64,000 nt of DNA from positions 409,538 to 473,537 of the forward strand of contig JAMYWO010000001.1 of assembly GCA_024220525.1 (NCBI GenBank), given 5' to 3'. Made by a program: the position numbers and the translations under genes. This DNA is from Cochliopodium minus (Eukaryota; Discosea; Himatismenida; Cochliopodiidae). The notes under the pieces were generated by a model that had not been told where the DNA came from, did no database searches, and saw only the letters and a program-made list of their open reading frames with translations. Shown piece after piece: positions 10,692-21,984 of this stretch (the stretch's first letter is position 1; each line of letters begins with the position of its first letter).

Positions 10692-12628
10692 AAAGTTGAC
10701 GGACGATCTGCTGAAAGCCCCACAAACAGGATACGAACTAAAAAAAGATCCTGCAATGTTAGAAAGCCCCAATGCAATCAGTTCTAAAAAAAATTCAAAA
10801 AAAAAAAAAAAATTAAAAATTTAAAATTATAAAAATGAAAAAAATAAAAAAAGGAATATGATCAATAAAAAAATTTTTTTATGTTTCATATATACACCTT
10901 GGCTAGTTTTAACTTTGTAATTTCTCAATTCAGAAAATCGGATTCCTATTGAAATATGTTCTAAGTAACCTATGAGAGCGATCCCCATGGCGCTTGGGAA
11001 CAACTTGAAAAATAAAGAGTGCAAAGGGAGGGATGGCTTGGGAAAACCTAATTAAAAAAAAAAAAGTTTTTTTAGTTGAAAAATGCAAGGATAAGAAAAT
11101 ACAAAATTTTTAAAAAATTTAAATATTTTAATAAAATACATCAATAAGAAAAAAAAAAATAATCAAAAACATTTTCAAAGTAAATAATAAATCAATCAAA
11201 AAGAAAGTCTAAAAAATAGGAATATTTAAATTAAAAAAAAAAAAAAAAAGCAACCAGAGGGAATGTGCCCAATCAAATCGATTTTGAGAGTGTCAAAAGC
11301 AAACATCCAAGACAAAAAGCAGAAAAAGAAGACGAGGATGATGGGGCCAGGGATATAAGTGATCCACTTGAACTTTTTCTTCAGTTGCGTCAAAGTGAAC
11401 AAGAAGACGAGACAGATGGTTCCGACGACGAGGGTCAGCATCTTGGTTTGGTGGATCACTTGGATGATGTAGTAGAGCTGCTCGAAGAAGAGGGACGCTT
11501 TCACTAGCGGGGTCACTCCTAGTATGTGTTTTACTTGACCTATGATGATCATCATCCCTCCTGCTGTCATGAACCCTGACTATAAAAAAAAATCGACATT
11601 ATATTCAAAAATTAATATGCAAACTCAAAATGATAATAATATATTGTAATTATTAATAATAATTTATAATTTTTTAATAATAATTTATAATTTTTTAGTT
11701 GAAATTTTTAAGATTTTATTTTATTTTTTAGTTTATTATCAAAAATCCTTTTAAATAACATTAATTCTGTTTTCATCTCATTTTTTGAAAGAATTAAATT
11801 AAAAAAAAAATAATAATAATTTTATTTAAATTTTTTGTTTTTCCAACTTTAAATCGAACCAAAAAAAAATGAAAATTTTTTTACCAAAAGAGGCTCGGAC
11901 AAAAAATTAGTAACAAAACCCATCCTCAACATTCCCAAAACAAACTGAATCAAACCAGAAGTAAAAGCCAACATGAAAGCGAGACTGATGTACTCCATAG
12001 ACCTCACTTCGGCATAAGGTTGAAGTGCATCGCGGGTGAGGAGAGAAACGATGGTAATAGGGCCGAGTGAAAGCTCTTTACTCGTACTAAGTAATGTATA
12101 AACCAAAAGTGGAAGTAAACAAGAATATAATCCTGTTTTTTTTTTTTAAAAAAAAAAAATTTTAAAGAAACAAAATTTCGTTGATTGTTCGTTTTTCGTT
12201 TGAAATTTTTTTTTTTTATCTTTCTTTTATTAGTTTTTTTTAAATTTATTTTTGTTTTTAGGTTTTAATTATATTATTTACTTTTAGATGAATAATTTGT
12301 TTTTCTTTAAATTATGAGAAACGCAAGTAATTTTTTATTTTATTTCTAAAAAAAAGAAACCTATGATGGGAGGCAAACCTGCAGTAGTAGCATAAGCCAT
12401 CCCCTGAGGAATGAGCATAACGCCAACCGTCAAACCAGCCACCAAATCGCCTCTTACGTTCTCCTTGAGATTAGAAGCATACTTGGGAAACCAGAAGTAG
12501 GGAGGAAACAAACTTAAAAAAAATTGTTTGATTGTTCTTATGTTCTTCTCTTTTCTGTCTTCTTCGGGTGGTCTTATTGATTTGTAGGGAATATCCAATG
12601 AATTTTTCGGCAAGTTCTTAACTATCAC
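10692..12628 (-). CDS. SLC26/SulP anion transporter, N-terminal half
   Basis: Five exons join in phase: from about 12628 to 12361, then 12132-11885, 11579-11255, 11047-10898 and 10783-10692. The product shows the SulP signature region (RGDLVAGLTVGVMLIPQGMA), GLYSCLLPLLVYTLLSTSKE, GPITIVSLL, then membrane spans including FVTNFLSEPLL, a GGMMIIIGQVKHILG segment, IPGPIILV and GYLEHISIG. It ends with ELIALGLSNIAGSFFSSYP and GAFSRSSVNF. The family exchanges sulfate, chloride, bicarbonate or other anions. The last donor opens into the simple repeat and gap at 10576. The missing C-terminal half is the block at 55645-57318. The start is unresolved: no in-frame ATG opens the first exon. An upstream exon ending at 12842 is phase-compatible but does not look like a transporter N-terminus. 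Confidence 0.85.
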
Positions 12629-12841
12629 TTCTACTTTGGCTATTCGATGTTTGTTTTCATTGAATGAGATTTTTTTTTTAAAAACAAAATCAAGGAATGA
12701 ATATTATTTTAGAAATGATTTGTAATTTCCAAAATTAAATTTTTTTTATTCAAATAATTATATGATATGAATATTCCATCCCGATCGTTAATATATTAAT
12801 TAATATATAAATATGTGGATATAATGTTATTCATATTTTAC

Positions 12842-13249
12842 CATGTTCTATATCTGATTTGATATCAGGATGATCCCTCTTCAATTTCTCGATGCCGCCT
12901 TTATAATGGGTTCCTATGAGATGGATGATATGATCATAATCTTCATCTGGGCAATAATTCAACAGGGTGGCAAAGCAGATCCTCTTGAACGATTTCAGGC
13001 TCTTCGTACATAGAAAGGTCAATTCTCCCTTTGATTTATTGGAAAGATGCAATCTCAAGGTATTCCATTTCTCATTGATATTGTTCTGATAGTCAAATAT
13101 GAACAGATTCAATTGATTTTTCGAATTCAATTTGATGAATGTGTTTATCGCATTACACAGCTTTTGAATTGTGTGCAAGATTTCGGGGAGATCCTTGCTA
13201 TGAAAAAAATCTTGAGAAAATACTCTCTCTTCCTCCTCTAAGACTATAA
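12842..13249 (-). CDS. Unrecognised protein, single exon visible
   Basis: An open stretch of ~135 residues reads EEEERVFSQDFFHSKDLPEI, then ILHTIQKLCNAINTFIKL, and ends DIKSDIEHG at a good GTAAAAT donor. It is helical and Cys- and Lys-rich, with no membrane span. I do not recognise the family. No ATG opens the frame: an in-frame TAA lies just before it and a CTTAG acceptor is at the boundary, so it is an internal exon of a larger gene. The next exon on this strand could be SLC26 exon 1, since the phases fit (G|CC), but the sequence does not resemble a transporter N-terminus. Two genes or a mis-predicted join are both possible. Confidence 0.4.
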
Positions 13250-13680
13250 AGATGCATTAAAAAGGAAGAATTAATTTAAATTAATTTGAATATGTTCGTT
13301 ATATTTGTTCATTTTAATCTTATATACTTTTAATCTTATTCTCAAATCCCATAATCTCCATTTCTCTATCCCTCCTATAAAGATATTTTTTGGGTTATAT
13401 CATATTATTTAACAAAAAAATTTTCCTTCATTTATTTACATTTTTTTTTTTAAGATTCAATTTTTCAAAAAAAAAAAAATGTCAAATTGGTAATTAATTT
13501 AAAGACTGATAATAAGAGATATTATTTGCATTTTAAAATAAATATAGTATAAATGAAAATAAAATGTATTTTTGAGGTTATGCTCCAATATATCATGTTT
13601 GATTTTTGTTATATGTCTATAATATAGTATCAAGACATTCTTATCAAATTTTACTTAACATAATCAAAATATCATATAAT
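13250..13680. other. Intergenic A/T-rich stretch
   Basis: About 430 nt with A and T runs and no convincing frame on either strand. It should hold the promoter of the RCC1 gene to the right and any 5' exon of the gene to the left. I see nothing else here. Confidence 0.4.
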
Positions 13681-14451
13681 CATGTCTTTATCAAAATCGA
13701 TTCTCAACAATTCGCTTTTAGGGATCATACAGTATTTTTGAAAAAAGATTCTCCATCAGAAGATGAAGGATCACTCTTTGTAGTGGGCAATAATAATCAC
13801 TGCCAATGTGGATTTGATAGCAATAGTATGAGGGAAATAAAAGAGCCATTATTTAAAGGAAAATTCAAAAATATCAAGTATCTCTTTCTTGGAAGAAATA
13901 CCACTTATTTATTGACATGTAAGAATCATAATAAAGAGTGATTATATCATATTAAAAAAAACATTAAAAGTTGAAGGGGATCTGATGGGTAAAAAAAATT
14001 AATATAATATATATTAATAATAATAATAATATTATAATATATATTTTATATAATCAATCTAGGAAAATAAAAAAAAAGACTCAATGAATAAGATGTATTT
14101 TATTTCAATAAAAAATTATCATCTCATCGCGAATTAACATTAGTTGAACTTTTTTTATTTTGTTTGACAAATCTTATTCATTTAGGATTTGGCTCCAACA
14201 CTTATGGTAACTTGGCAATCGGGAATTTTGTTCCTAAGGTCATTAAGGAAAAAATTATGGGAGATGTTCATGAAGTTAGTGGAGGAGGGAACTGGGTGGT
14301 TGTCAAAAAGAAAAATGGTGACATTTTTACGTGGGGAAGAAATGATCAAGGCAAAATAATAAAAAATAAAATAAAAAATAAAAAAATAAAAAATAAAAAA
14401 TAAAAAATAAAAAATAAAAAATAAAAAAATAAAAAAATAAAAAAATAAAAA
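13681..14451 (+). CDS. RCC1-repeat protein, partial
   Basis: Three exons can be joined in phase: roughly 13681-13918, an 18-nt exon at 13971-13988, and 14186 to about 14346. They encode one RCC1-type blade and part of the next: SLFVVGNNNHCQCGF, NIKYLFLGRNTTYLLT, then FEGDLMGFGSNTYGNLAIG, VHEVSGGGNWVVV and GDIFTWGRNDQG. The tiny exon supplies FEGDLMG, exactly where RCC1 repeats carry the turn before GxGxNxxGQLG. RCC1 repeats build seven-bladed propellers used in Ran exchange factors and many adaptor proteins; the specific role is unknown here. The gene then enters an AAAAAAT simple repeat that reaches the gap at 14452. The start codon is uncertain; an ATG at 13691 is in another frame. Confidence 0.65.
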
Positions 14452-14452
14452 N
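14346..14452. repeat. AAAAAAT simple repeat and assembly gap
   Basis: A tandem AAAAAAT/AAATAA array of about 100 nt follows the RCC1 exon directly and ends in one undetermined base. The base composition changes abruptly afterwards (GGCGGGGATAATGGCGG). It interrupts the RCC1 gene. Confidence 0.8.
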
Positions 14453-14527
14453 GGCGGGGATAATGGCGGTATTATTATTGTATAACGATATTATAAGAAT
14501 TAAAAGATAATCATTCATACAAAACAA

Positions 14528-15012
14528 CAGAGATTGACTTTTTCATGCCAGATCACTGGAGAACTGCTTCCTCAAATTGCAAACAAAAGTGCGAAAATAT
14601 GATAAAAATGATAATCTCAACAAAAAAAAATTTATCTCAATTATGGAAATTGTTATGCTCAAAAAATGATATATACGATAGTGATGAAATAAATGTCAAA
14701 GAATTTTTGAAAAAATTTAAAAGCATCTACTTGGTTCCTTATTTTCATCAGATAGGTTGTCATTGTGTTTTTGAAAGCGAAGATAATTATTGGAGGAATG
14801 AAATCGATCAAATCAAAAAGAAAGTTGAAAAGAAAGATAATATAATTTTTCTATATATCTGCCAAAATGAAAAAGCCATAATATCAAGGGAGAATATCTT
14901 AGTTGCAGATGATCATTTACGTATGCTTTATCAAGAAAATACAAATGTTGAAATTGGAATAATTCCTTTTTTTGAAAAAAAAGTGGAGGCAAATAATTGC
15001 ATTCCATTTTAA
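14528..15012 (+). CDS. C-terminal exon of an unrecognised protein
   Basis: An open frame of ~160 residues starts at or just before EIDFFMPDHWRTAS, after an AACAG acceptor-like site, and ends at TAA. It includes LSQLWKLLCSKNDIYDSDEI, KFKSIYLVPYFHQIGCHCVF and a charged helix (RNEIDQIKKKVEKKDN). It could be the C-terminal part of the RCC1 gene cut at 14452, because it lies on the same strand 76 nt past the gap. That cannot be shown if the scaffold is misjoined there. I do not recognise a family. Confidence 0.5.
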
Positions 15013-15152
15013 TCAAGTTATATCCTTTGATTTTTCGAAAATTTTTGAATTATAATAAAAATATATTTCAAAAATTAGACTATATATTTATTTTAAGTCT
15101 GAAATTTTGAATGAAATAAAAAAATAAAAAAAAATTGATGAAATAACTTGAA

Positions 15153-18100
15153 ATGGAGAAAGAATATTCAAATTTAATGGATCAATTTCTTGAATATAAA
15201 AAGGAATTGGAATTTGATACAGAAATTCAATCTTTTAATATTCTTCATTACATTTGCACATTGGAGAATAGCATAGAGATCCCATTTTTGAATTTCATTT
15301 TTGAATGCAAGATAGATATCAATCAGAGAAGCGAAGATGGAAGGACACCATTACTATATCTGTGTGATAATTCAAATTTGGAATTGGATTTCCTCAAAGA
15401 ACTAATCAATCTTAAAGGTAATCAAGGATTATCATAATATATACATATCTTCTATAAAGTATATATTTCATATTTTACTATATATTCGATAAATTTTTAA
15501 ATTCAATTCAAATGATCTTAACTTTTTTAATCCCATTATAAAATCTTTATGGGATAGATAGGAACAGAATGTAAAAATAATGCATACCTTCTATTGAAAG
15601 AAATATTCATTATATCTCTAAAGATTTAATTTTGAATGGTTTATTCTCTTTCATTTAACTGAATAGGTGAACACATATGTTCACATATTTTTATATTGTA
15701 AAAAATAAAATGATTGATATAAATCATATCACATAGATACGTATTGCTCTAAATTGTAACATCTTGTTCCTATAAATCCATCAAACCTTATATACTCTTC
15801 ATCTTTATTTTATTTGATTAAAAATTTATAGAGTGGGGTTGAAAAAGTTAATAATGTTTTTATCAAAGTTCAGCTTAACAAAAATAATAAAGTTTTGTTT
15901 TGTATAATTTAAATTTGATTATGAGGAAATTAAAAATTTAATTCAATCAAATTTTTGAATAGCCGATGCAAATATGTCAGATAATGATGAAAACAATCCT
16001 CTTTTGATATTGTGCAGCAATATAAATGCAAAGAAGGAATGGGTTGAATATTTATCAAAAGAAATTAATCCCTACTTTTGGGATGATGAGTATCAAAACA
16101 ATTTTGGATGGTCTCCTTTGCATTATATTTGCTCAATTGATAATCCAAACAAAAGAGGTAAAAATAATAAAGCTTCAAGAATTTTAATTTTTTTAATTTA
16201 AATTTAGAAATTGTAAAGTTTTTAGTTAAAATGGGAGTGGATATCAATACAGAAAACCAAGACAGGGATATACCACTCACAGTCTATCTTTTGAACCTGT
16301 ATGACTGTGATTTTGATTTTGTCAAATTACTTCTTGAATTAAAATCAGATATTAACAGTAGCAATTCTCCATTTTGTAGTGCATTAAAAAATACAAAGTT
16401 TGATAAAGGTAAAATATTTTTATTTTTATTTTTTATTGAAATATTTTGTTTTTTTATTTTCAATTATTGACTTTTAAATAATAGAACTGTTTGATTTGTT
16501 TATGAACCATGAAGAAAAACTTAAAATAAATGATTTAAATTTGGGTCTTTTAAATTACCTTTGCTACCAAAACGTGGAAATTTCCTGTTTGCAAACCTTT
16601 CATGATAAAGGAGCTGATTTTTCTGCAATTGATTATAATGGATGTGGTGCACTACATTTCTATTTCCAAAATAAAATAATGAAAACCAAAATTGCCAAAT
16701 TTCTTATTGAAAAAAAAGCTGACATGAATTGTGTGGGCAGAGGTAAGAATTCATTGAAATAAAAATGAACTATTTTTAACTTTTTAAAAGCATCAAACCA
16801 CTCTAAAGTTCCACCATTGTATGTAGCAACTTTGAATCCAAATTTAACTCCAACCATGTTGCAAGAGCTTTTAGATATGAAATTTGAGTACTTATTCCCA
16901 CTATCTAAGGAAGGAAAGAATATTCGTAAAATTTTTACTCATTATATTTACTTTATTATAACATTAATTTAAATATTTATTCAAATTTATCACACTTAAT
17001 TACTTTAATTACTTTTATTTTATTTTAATATTTAGTTGAATGCTTATGCAACAATGAAAGTTTTAACAATGAATTCTTAGATATTGTAGAAAAACTAGAC
17101 AATCAATTATTTCTCATAAATTTGTTTTCTAATTCATATTTGCACTACTATTGCGCCAATCCAAACGTTGAATATAGTAATATAAAAAAAAAATTCAGGA
17201 CTATTTATTAATCTTTTTTATTTTTACTGAGAACTGTTGAGAAGACTTTACCTTAAAGTCTCCACAGAAGACAAAATTAACAGAGATGATCTTTATCCTG
17301 AAGATGGAGTGGATTGCAAATTCAAAAATTCTCATAGGCAAGTTCCTTTGCACATTTTGGCAAGTAATGAAAAAGTTACCAAAGATCTCTTGGACTTGTT
17401 AAAAACATTTTTAATACATTCAAAAAAAAATTATAAATTATAATTTTCAAATTTAAAAATAAAAGATTTATAGACCAACATAAATCTTCCGACATAAATA
17501 GGAACTACCCTTTACATTACGCAGTTAAGAATCAACGAATGGATTTCCAAACATTCGAATACCTTCACAAATATTCAACGAGTAATTTTAGTTTTTAAAA
17601 ATATTTTCTAAAAAAATTATTTTTTAAAGATGATTTAAATTTACCCCTTGTTTATGATTTTCCTTCCGTAATTGGGCATCTTTTTACTGAAATCTGCCAG
17701 AATCCAAATCGTAAAAAAAGAGTTGATCTCCTATTTTATCTATTGCCACAATACAGTTTTTCATACAGTAAGAATTGTTTTTTTCCAAATTTAAAAAATT
17801 AAAAACGATGAAAGGATGTATTCGTGTTTATTGCCAAACTAGTGTTTTCTTTTTACAAGAGTTTTTGGACGATCCTCAGAATTATTATGGAATTAAAAAA
17901 TTGGAAAAAGAGAGAAAGTTTAAACTGAAAACAAAAAATAGTATGACTCTTTTGCACCTTCTCTTCTTTTCTGATAGAGTCACTTACAATAAATTCTTGC
18001 TTTTCATTGATAATGAAGATTTATTGGATGAAGAAGGTAAAAAAAATTCGTGTTAAATATGAAATTTTAATTTTAAAAAATCAACATTCAAGATGAAGAT

Positions 18101-18649
18101 GGAAAGACAGCTTTCTACTACTATTTTCAGTATATGATCTATTTCAACATAAAGTTTTATCTAAATCCAAACAACTTTGAAAGAGATCTCCCTTACCAAA
18201 GTTATTCCATTGAAATTCTAAAACATTTTCTTTGTTTGGATTTTGACCATAATTTCTTGAAAAACTCTTTTGATTTCATAAAAGAACACTCATTTTTTAA
18301 AATAGAAAATACAAACAGTAGTGAAGATCCTCATAAACATTTACTTTTATTAAAAATTAATACTGGGACTATTTGGACAATGGAAAATCACCGCCTCTAC
18401 TCCAGAAAGTTCCGAGATAGCATATTTGTATTTTATTTGTGCTTCAAAGTCCTCTTTTCAAAGAAAGAAATTGCTCATGCCAAAGTTCCCAAACCTGTGA
18501 TGAAATTGATTGTATATTTCTACTCTGTAAACAAGAGTCTTGTTTTCAACCCGAAGAAAAGGAGTGAGGAGAAAGATACAAATATCTCTAAAAAGAGAGG
18601 AAAAATTGAAAAAGATCAGAAATTTGGATTAAACTTTCCTTTTTATTAA
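15153..18649 (+). CDS. Ankyrin-repeat protein with a C-terminal W-x4-H motif domain
   Basis: At least eleven exons join in phase, beginning ATGGAGAAAGAATAT and ending FPFY-stop. Ankyrin-type units recur through most of the ~870 residues: DGRTPLLYLCDNS, GWSPLHYICS, IVKFLVKMGVDIN, NGCGALHFYFQ, IAKFLIEKKADMN, PLHILASNEK, NYPLHYAVKNQ, MTLLHLLFF. The last ~90 residues hold WTMENHRLYSRKFRDSI, a hydrophobic stretch, then KVPKPVMKLIVYF. This resembles a short module I know from several protist protein families: W-x4-H..F...F...V..LL...R.....LP...... The gene at 27398 carries the same module. The 545-nt intron at 15418-15962 is several times longer than the others and holds a fragment of a dispersed repeat. 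The function, probably adaptor-like protein binding, is inferred. Confidence 0.75.
15418..15962 (+). other. Unusually long intron carrying a repeat fragment
   Basis: This intron sits between the first two ankyrin exons. Near 15667-15685 it holds an almost perfect inverted repeat, GTGAACA-CATA-TGTTCAC. At about 15850-15905 it holds a stretch matching the dispersed repeat at 59120-59185: both read GTTAATAATGTTT, then TTTATCAAAGTTC, then CTTAACAAAAA and ATAAAGTTTTGTTTT, with small differences. An old insertion would explain the length. Confidence 0.55.
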
Positions 18650-18683
18650 ACGTTCTATTTTTAGATTCAAAAAAAAAAAAAAA

Positions 18684-19447
18684 ATGTACTTTGAAATTAA
18701 AGATAATGAAAAAGAAGAACTCGAAAAATGGTATGATGACTTTAATGATAGAATAGTGAATATACCTGAGAAAGTATTGATGCAATTTTTCTCTGATAAT
18801 AAATTCGCATCGAAAATAACAGAGAACATCTTCCTGGGAAATTCTTCTGATTGTCAGAATCTGGATATGATAGAAAAGGAGAAGATAACACATATTATCA
18901 ATACTGTAAATATGGATGTAATGACATCCAAATACTTTTATGGGGATAATTTGAAAGGATATTTGGGATTTCAATCCATGGGTTATCTATCCCTAAATTC
19001 CATCCTATTATTTTAAATTATAAAAAAATTTAGATGATGAAAGGTATGATATCATATCCGAGCATTTTGATCAAGTCTTCCAATTCATTGAAAATGCATT
19101 TAACGAATCAACAAACAATAAAGTTTTGATTCATTGGTACTTTACTATTTAATTAATAAATTTTAATTAATTTTTAATCAAATTATTTGTATTTAACTAA
19201 TAAAGCAGAGGTATTGATTCCACAAACAAAGCTCATTTATAACATTAACCTTTTTAAAAATATATTAGCTGGAGCATCTCGTAGTGCTTCTCTCACTATT
19301 GCATACTTAATGAAGAAAAACAAATTGAGCTTGGAAGAAAGTTATAACATTGTACTGAAGAAAAGACCAATGATAGAACCAAACGTAAAAGAATTTTTTA
19401 TAATTTTGAATTCATTATTCAATTTTATTAATAGTTCGGATTTATGA
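18684..19447 (+). CDS. Dual-specificity phosphatase with a 5-nt exon in its active site
   Basis: Four exons join exactly: 18684-18981, 19034-19136, 19206-19210 and 19269-19447, for 194 residues. The catalytic loop reads HCRAGASRSAS and so matches HCxxGxxRS of the cysteine-based phosphatases. Its Cys-Arg-Ala codons are assembled from three exons (TG / C AGA G / CT). The flanking features fit: KITENIFLGNSSDCQN at the start of the domain, THIINTV, GDDERYDI with the general-acid loop, and AYLMKKNKLSLEESYNIVLKKRP after the loop. The family dephosphorylates Ser, Thr and Tyr residues, often in MAP kinases; the substrate cannot be read from the sequence. The start codon follows an A-run of more than 10 bases. 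There is no signal peptide, so it is probably cytosolic. Confidence 0.88.
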
Positions 19448-19683
19448 TTCAATTGAGAAATTTGGAGAAGGAAATTCATCAACTCAAATAACATTGTTTT
19501 TCTCATTAAAATTAAATATCAATCTCTTGATAATCTGAAAAATAAAATTAATAAAGATTTATTTGCAAAATAAATAAAGTAAATTTGTATGATTCACCTA
19601 TTATTGATAACAGCAAAATTTTTATTGAAAAATTAAATTAAAAAAAAATTGAATAAAAAAAAATATTAACAAAATATAAGCAT

Positions 19684-20584
19684 ATGAAGATAAAGACTGA
19701 GTATCTCTCAAGCATACTTCACTCCTCGTAAAAATCAAATTATAAGAGGAAATATAATTCTTTATTCTTTTTTTATAGATCTGGAAATACCTTTTTATCT
19801 AACAATGATAATGATATAAAAGAAAATTTGCTTTCTATGGTGAATTCGAAAGAAGGATTCATAAATTTGGAAAGATGGTTCAAAATCAAAGCGGGAAGTT
19901 TCAATCCGGACTCATATTGGGGAGAAAATTTATTTATAGAATTCATGAGAGAGAGCACTTTCTTTCATGATCATCAAGTGTTGGATATCTTTGATTTTTT
20001 GGGTATAAAATTCAATTAACTTTATTTTTGAACAAATTTTGTTTCATTTTTCAGATTTTAATGATTGTGGAAAAATATATTGGAATGAATTCTTTCTATT
20101 GGTATCTTTGTTATGCTCAGTTAATAGTGGAGAAACAACCAAAGTATTGTAAGAAAAAAAAATTCTCCTCTAGATTTTGACCAATTATAATTTTTACCGT
20201 TTGAACATTACCTTAAATGAATACAAAATGTGAAAAATATTATTATTATAATCGGCTAATCTATCTTCCCATTCAAAATAATTCAGATATCTACACAGTA
20301 AACGATATTACAAGATATTTTCTAGCCCCATCAACAAAACGATGGATGTAGAACGCTTTTGTAGGCTAGGTTCTATCGCAGGGATACAAGATCAAGTATT
20401 GCTTACCCTACTAAATAACCTCAATCTCAAAATCAGGGCTCCCATACAATATAAAGAATTTGTTGTTATGTATTTCTCCATATTCTCAGAATATGATAAA
20501 GTTTTGCAATCAAAAAAAAGTTCTTTCGATGAAATTTATAATTGGGAGGATAATACTTATAAACCAAATTGTATAATCTTTTAA
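19684..20584 (+). CDS. EF-hand protein with a C-terminal CaaX box
   Basis: Four exons join in phase (19684-19727, 19779-20002, 20055-20148, 20287-20584), for 219 residues. One canonical calcium-binding loop, DFNDCGKIYWNE, sits around residue 92, after the helix LDIFDFLG, with FFLLVSLLCS following. Other helix-loop-helix units are degenerate (KAGSFNPDSYWGENLF, IRAPIQYKEFVVMYF). The protein ends NCIIF-stop, a CaaX-type sequence whose final Phe favours geranylgeranylation in known systems. A membrane-attached calcium sensor is therefore a reasonable inference. I do not recognise a specific orthologue. Confidence 0.78.
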
Positions 20585-20642
20585 AATAAACTTTTAAAAA
20601 ATATTTGTTCTTTAAAACGCTAAATTTTTTTATGGAAGCGCT

Positions 20643-21900
20643 ATGTTCAAGGAGAAATTAAAAAAAATGAGACCACTGTTGCTTTTATTCATTTTTTTAT
20701 TTTTCTTCTTTATCAATGCACAACTGCCATTTTTATCTTCAATAGGTAATGAGTTTACAATGCTGATTAATTATCACCATATAATCAAATAATTTTAGTC
20801 ATGTTTGTTGATCATAATCAAAATACTGGAAATTTTTTGTTCAGAGGTCCTGAACCAAGGACATTCGATAATTATGGAGAATTTGCATGGGATAATCTTA
20901 ATGAAACATTCCAACAACAAGCAAAATTGAATGGCTTGGATTTCCCCAAAGAATATCAACTTATAGATATCTGTTTGCTACAATTCAACGGATCCATCCA
21001 AACAAATGATATTCATTACGAAGAAGAATATTTCAAAAATAACCCCCTTAAGGTAAATATAAAACAAATGATATTCAATAAGAATTTATGAAACAAATTC
21101 AAAAAAGGTTCTTTCTTGTTTTGGGAAACAATTGGGTATTAATTTTTGAAATTTCCAAAATTTTAAAATTTTTCACAGAATTGAGGATTTCTCCGCACAA
21201 GAATTTTGCAAGAAATCTAATTTTTCTGGTTGTGAAAGCAAATACGGTAAATAATATATAGATACAAAAAAAGAGTTTATTTACATAAAAAAAAAGGACA
21301 ACCTGGTGATTTCTCAAACTCAACACTAGATTTCATGGCAAAGAATTATTTGAAATGGGCCAACACAGACGAACTCCCTTTCAGAATTTCTCACATAAAA
21401 ACTTTGCTCTCAACTAAAAAGGCAGTTCCTCAAGGCAAAACCAAAAATTTATTTTTGAAAGATTTCTTATATTTTTCTTTTAAATAAAATTTAGTAATTT
21501 ATTACCATTGCCAAGGAGGACAAGACAGAACAGGAGAGATGTCAGCAGGTAAAAAAAACAAAATAAACAGTGTTTAATCTAACATTGATATTTAATTATA
21601 GCTTATTATATGACAAATTTCAAATACAGCTGGACAGATTCCATGGTTCGTTTAGTCATCTTTTAGATTCATTTTTGTTAATCTAAAATTTTTTCTTAGT
21701 TGTTGAATTATTACATTGAAGGAAGACCAATGACTTACCAGAATTTCTTAGGTTTTTAGTTTATTTTTTGTAGAATTCTTAAATATTTTATTTCTCTTTT
21801 AGCTACCCAATGGTTTTGTGAGTATCTCTATTTCACTGGTCAATATTCTCACTCTAATGATTGTTCTAATTGTAAATTGTTTGATGATTGTGGTTATTAA
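20643..21900 (+). CDS. Secreted or luminal protein-tyrosine-phosphatase-like protein
   Basis: Exons join in phase from ATG 20643 to the TAA at 21898-21900. The N-terminus is a signal peptide: a basic start (MFKEKLKKMRP) and a long hydrophobic run ending NAQLPF. The mature protein starts VMFVDHNQNTGNFLFRGPEP and PRTFDNYGEFAW. A Cys-rich middle (FCKKSNFSGCESKYG) leads to HCQGGQDRTGEMS, which fits the HCx5R catalytic loop. After it come AYYMTNFKYSW, NYYIEGRPM and a Cys-rich tail (DCSNCKLFDDCGY). It resembles a family of predicted extracellular or luminal PTP-like proteins of protists. The intron just before the active site appears to use a GC donor (CAAG/GCAAAA). Catalytic activity and substrate are unknown; phosphoinositide and phosphotyrosine are both possible. 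Confidence 0.7.
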
Positions 21901-21984
21901 AGATAATTTTAATTTGATGGGAGGAAAGCAAATTTTGAACCAAATTTTATTGATCAATTTTAATAAAAAAAATAAAAAAAAAAA

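Noticed and set aside
10690-10824. Plus-strand frame that seems to continue ZW10 (LTDDLLKAPQTG...)
   Set aside because: The minus strand encodes the SLC26 motif ELIALGLSNIAGSFF and GAFSRSSVNF with proper splice sites, so the plus frame is its shadow.
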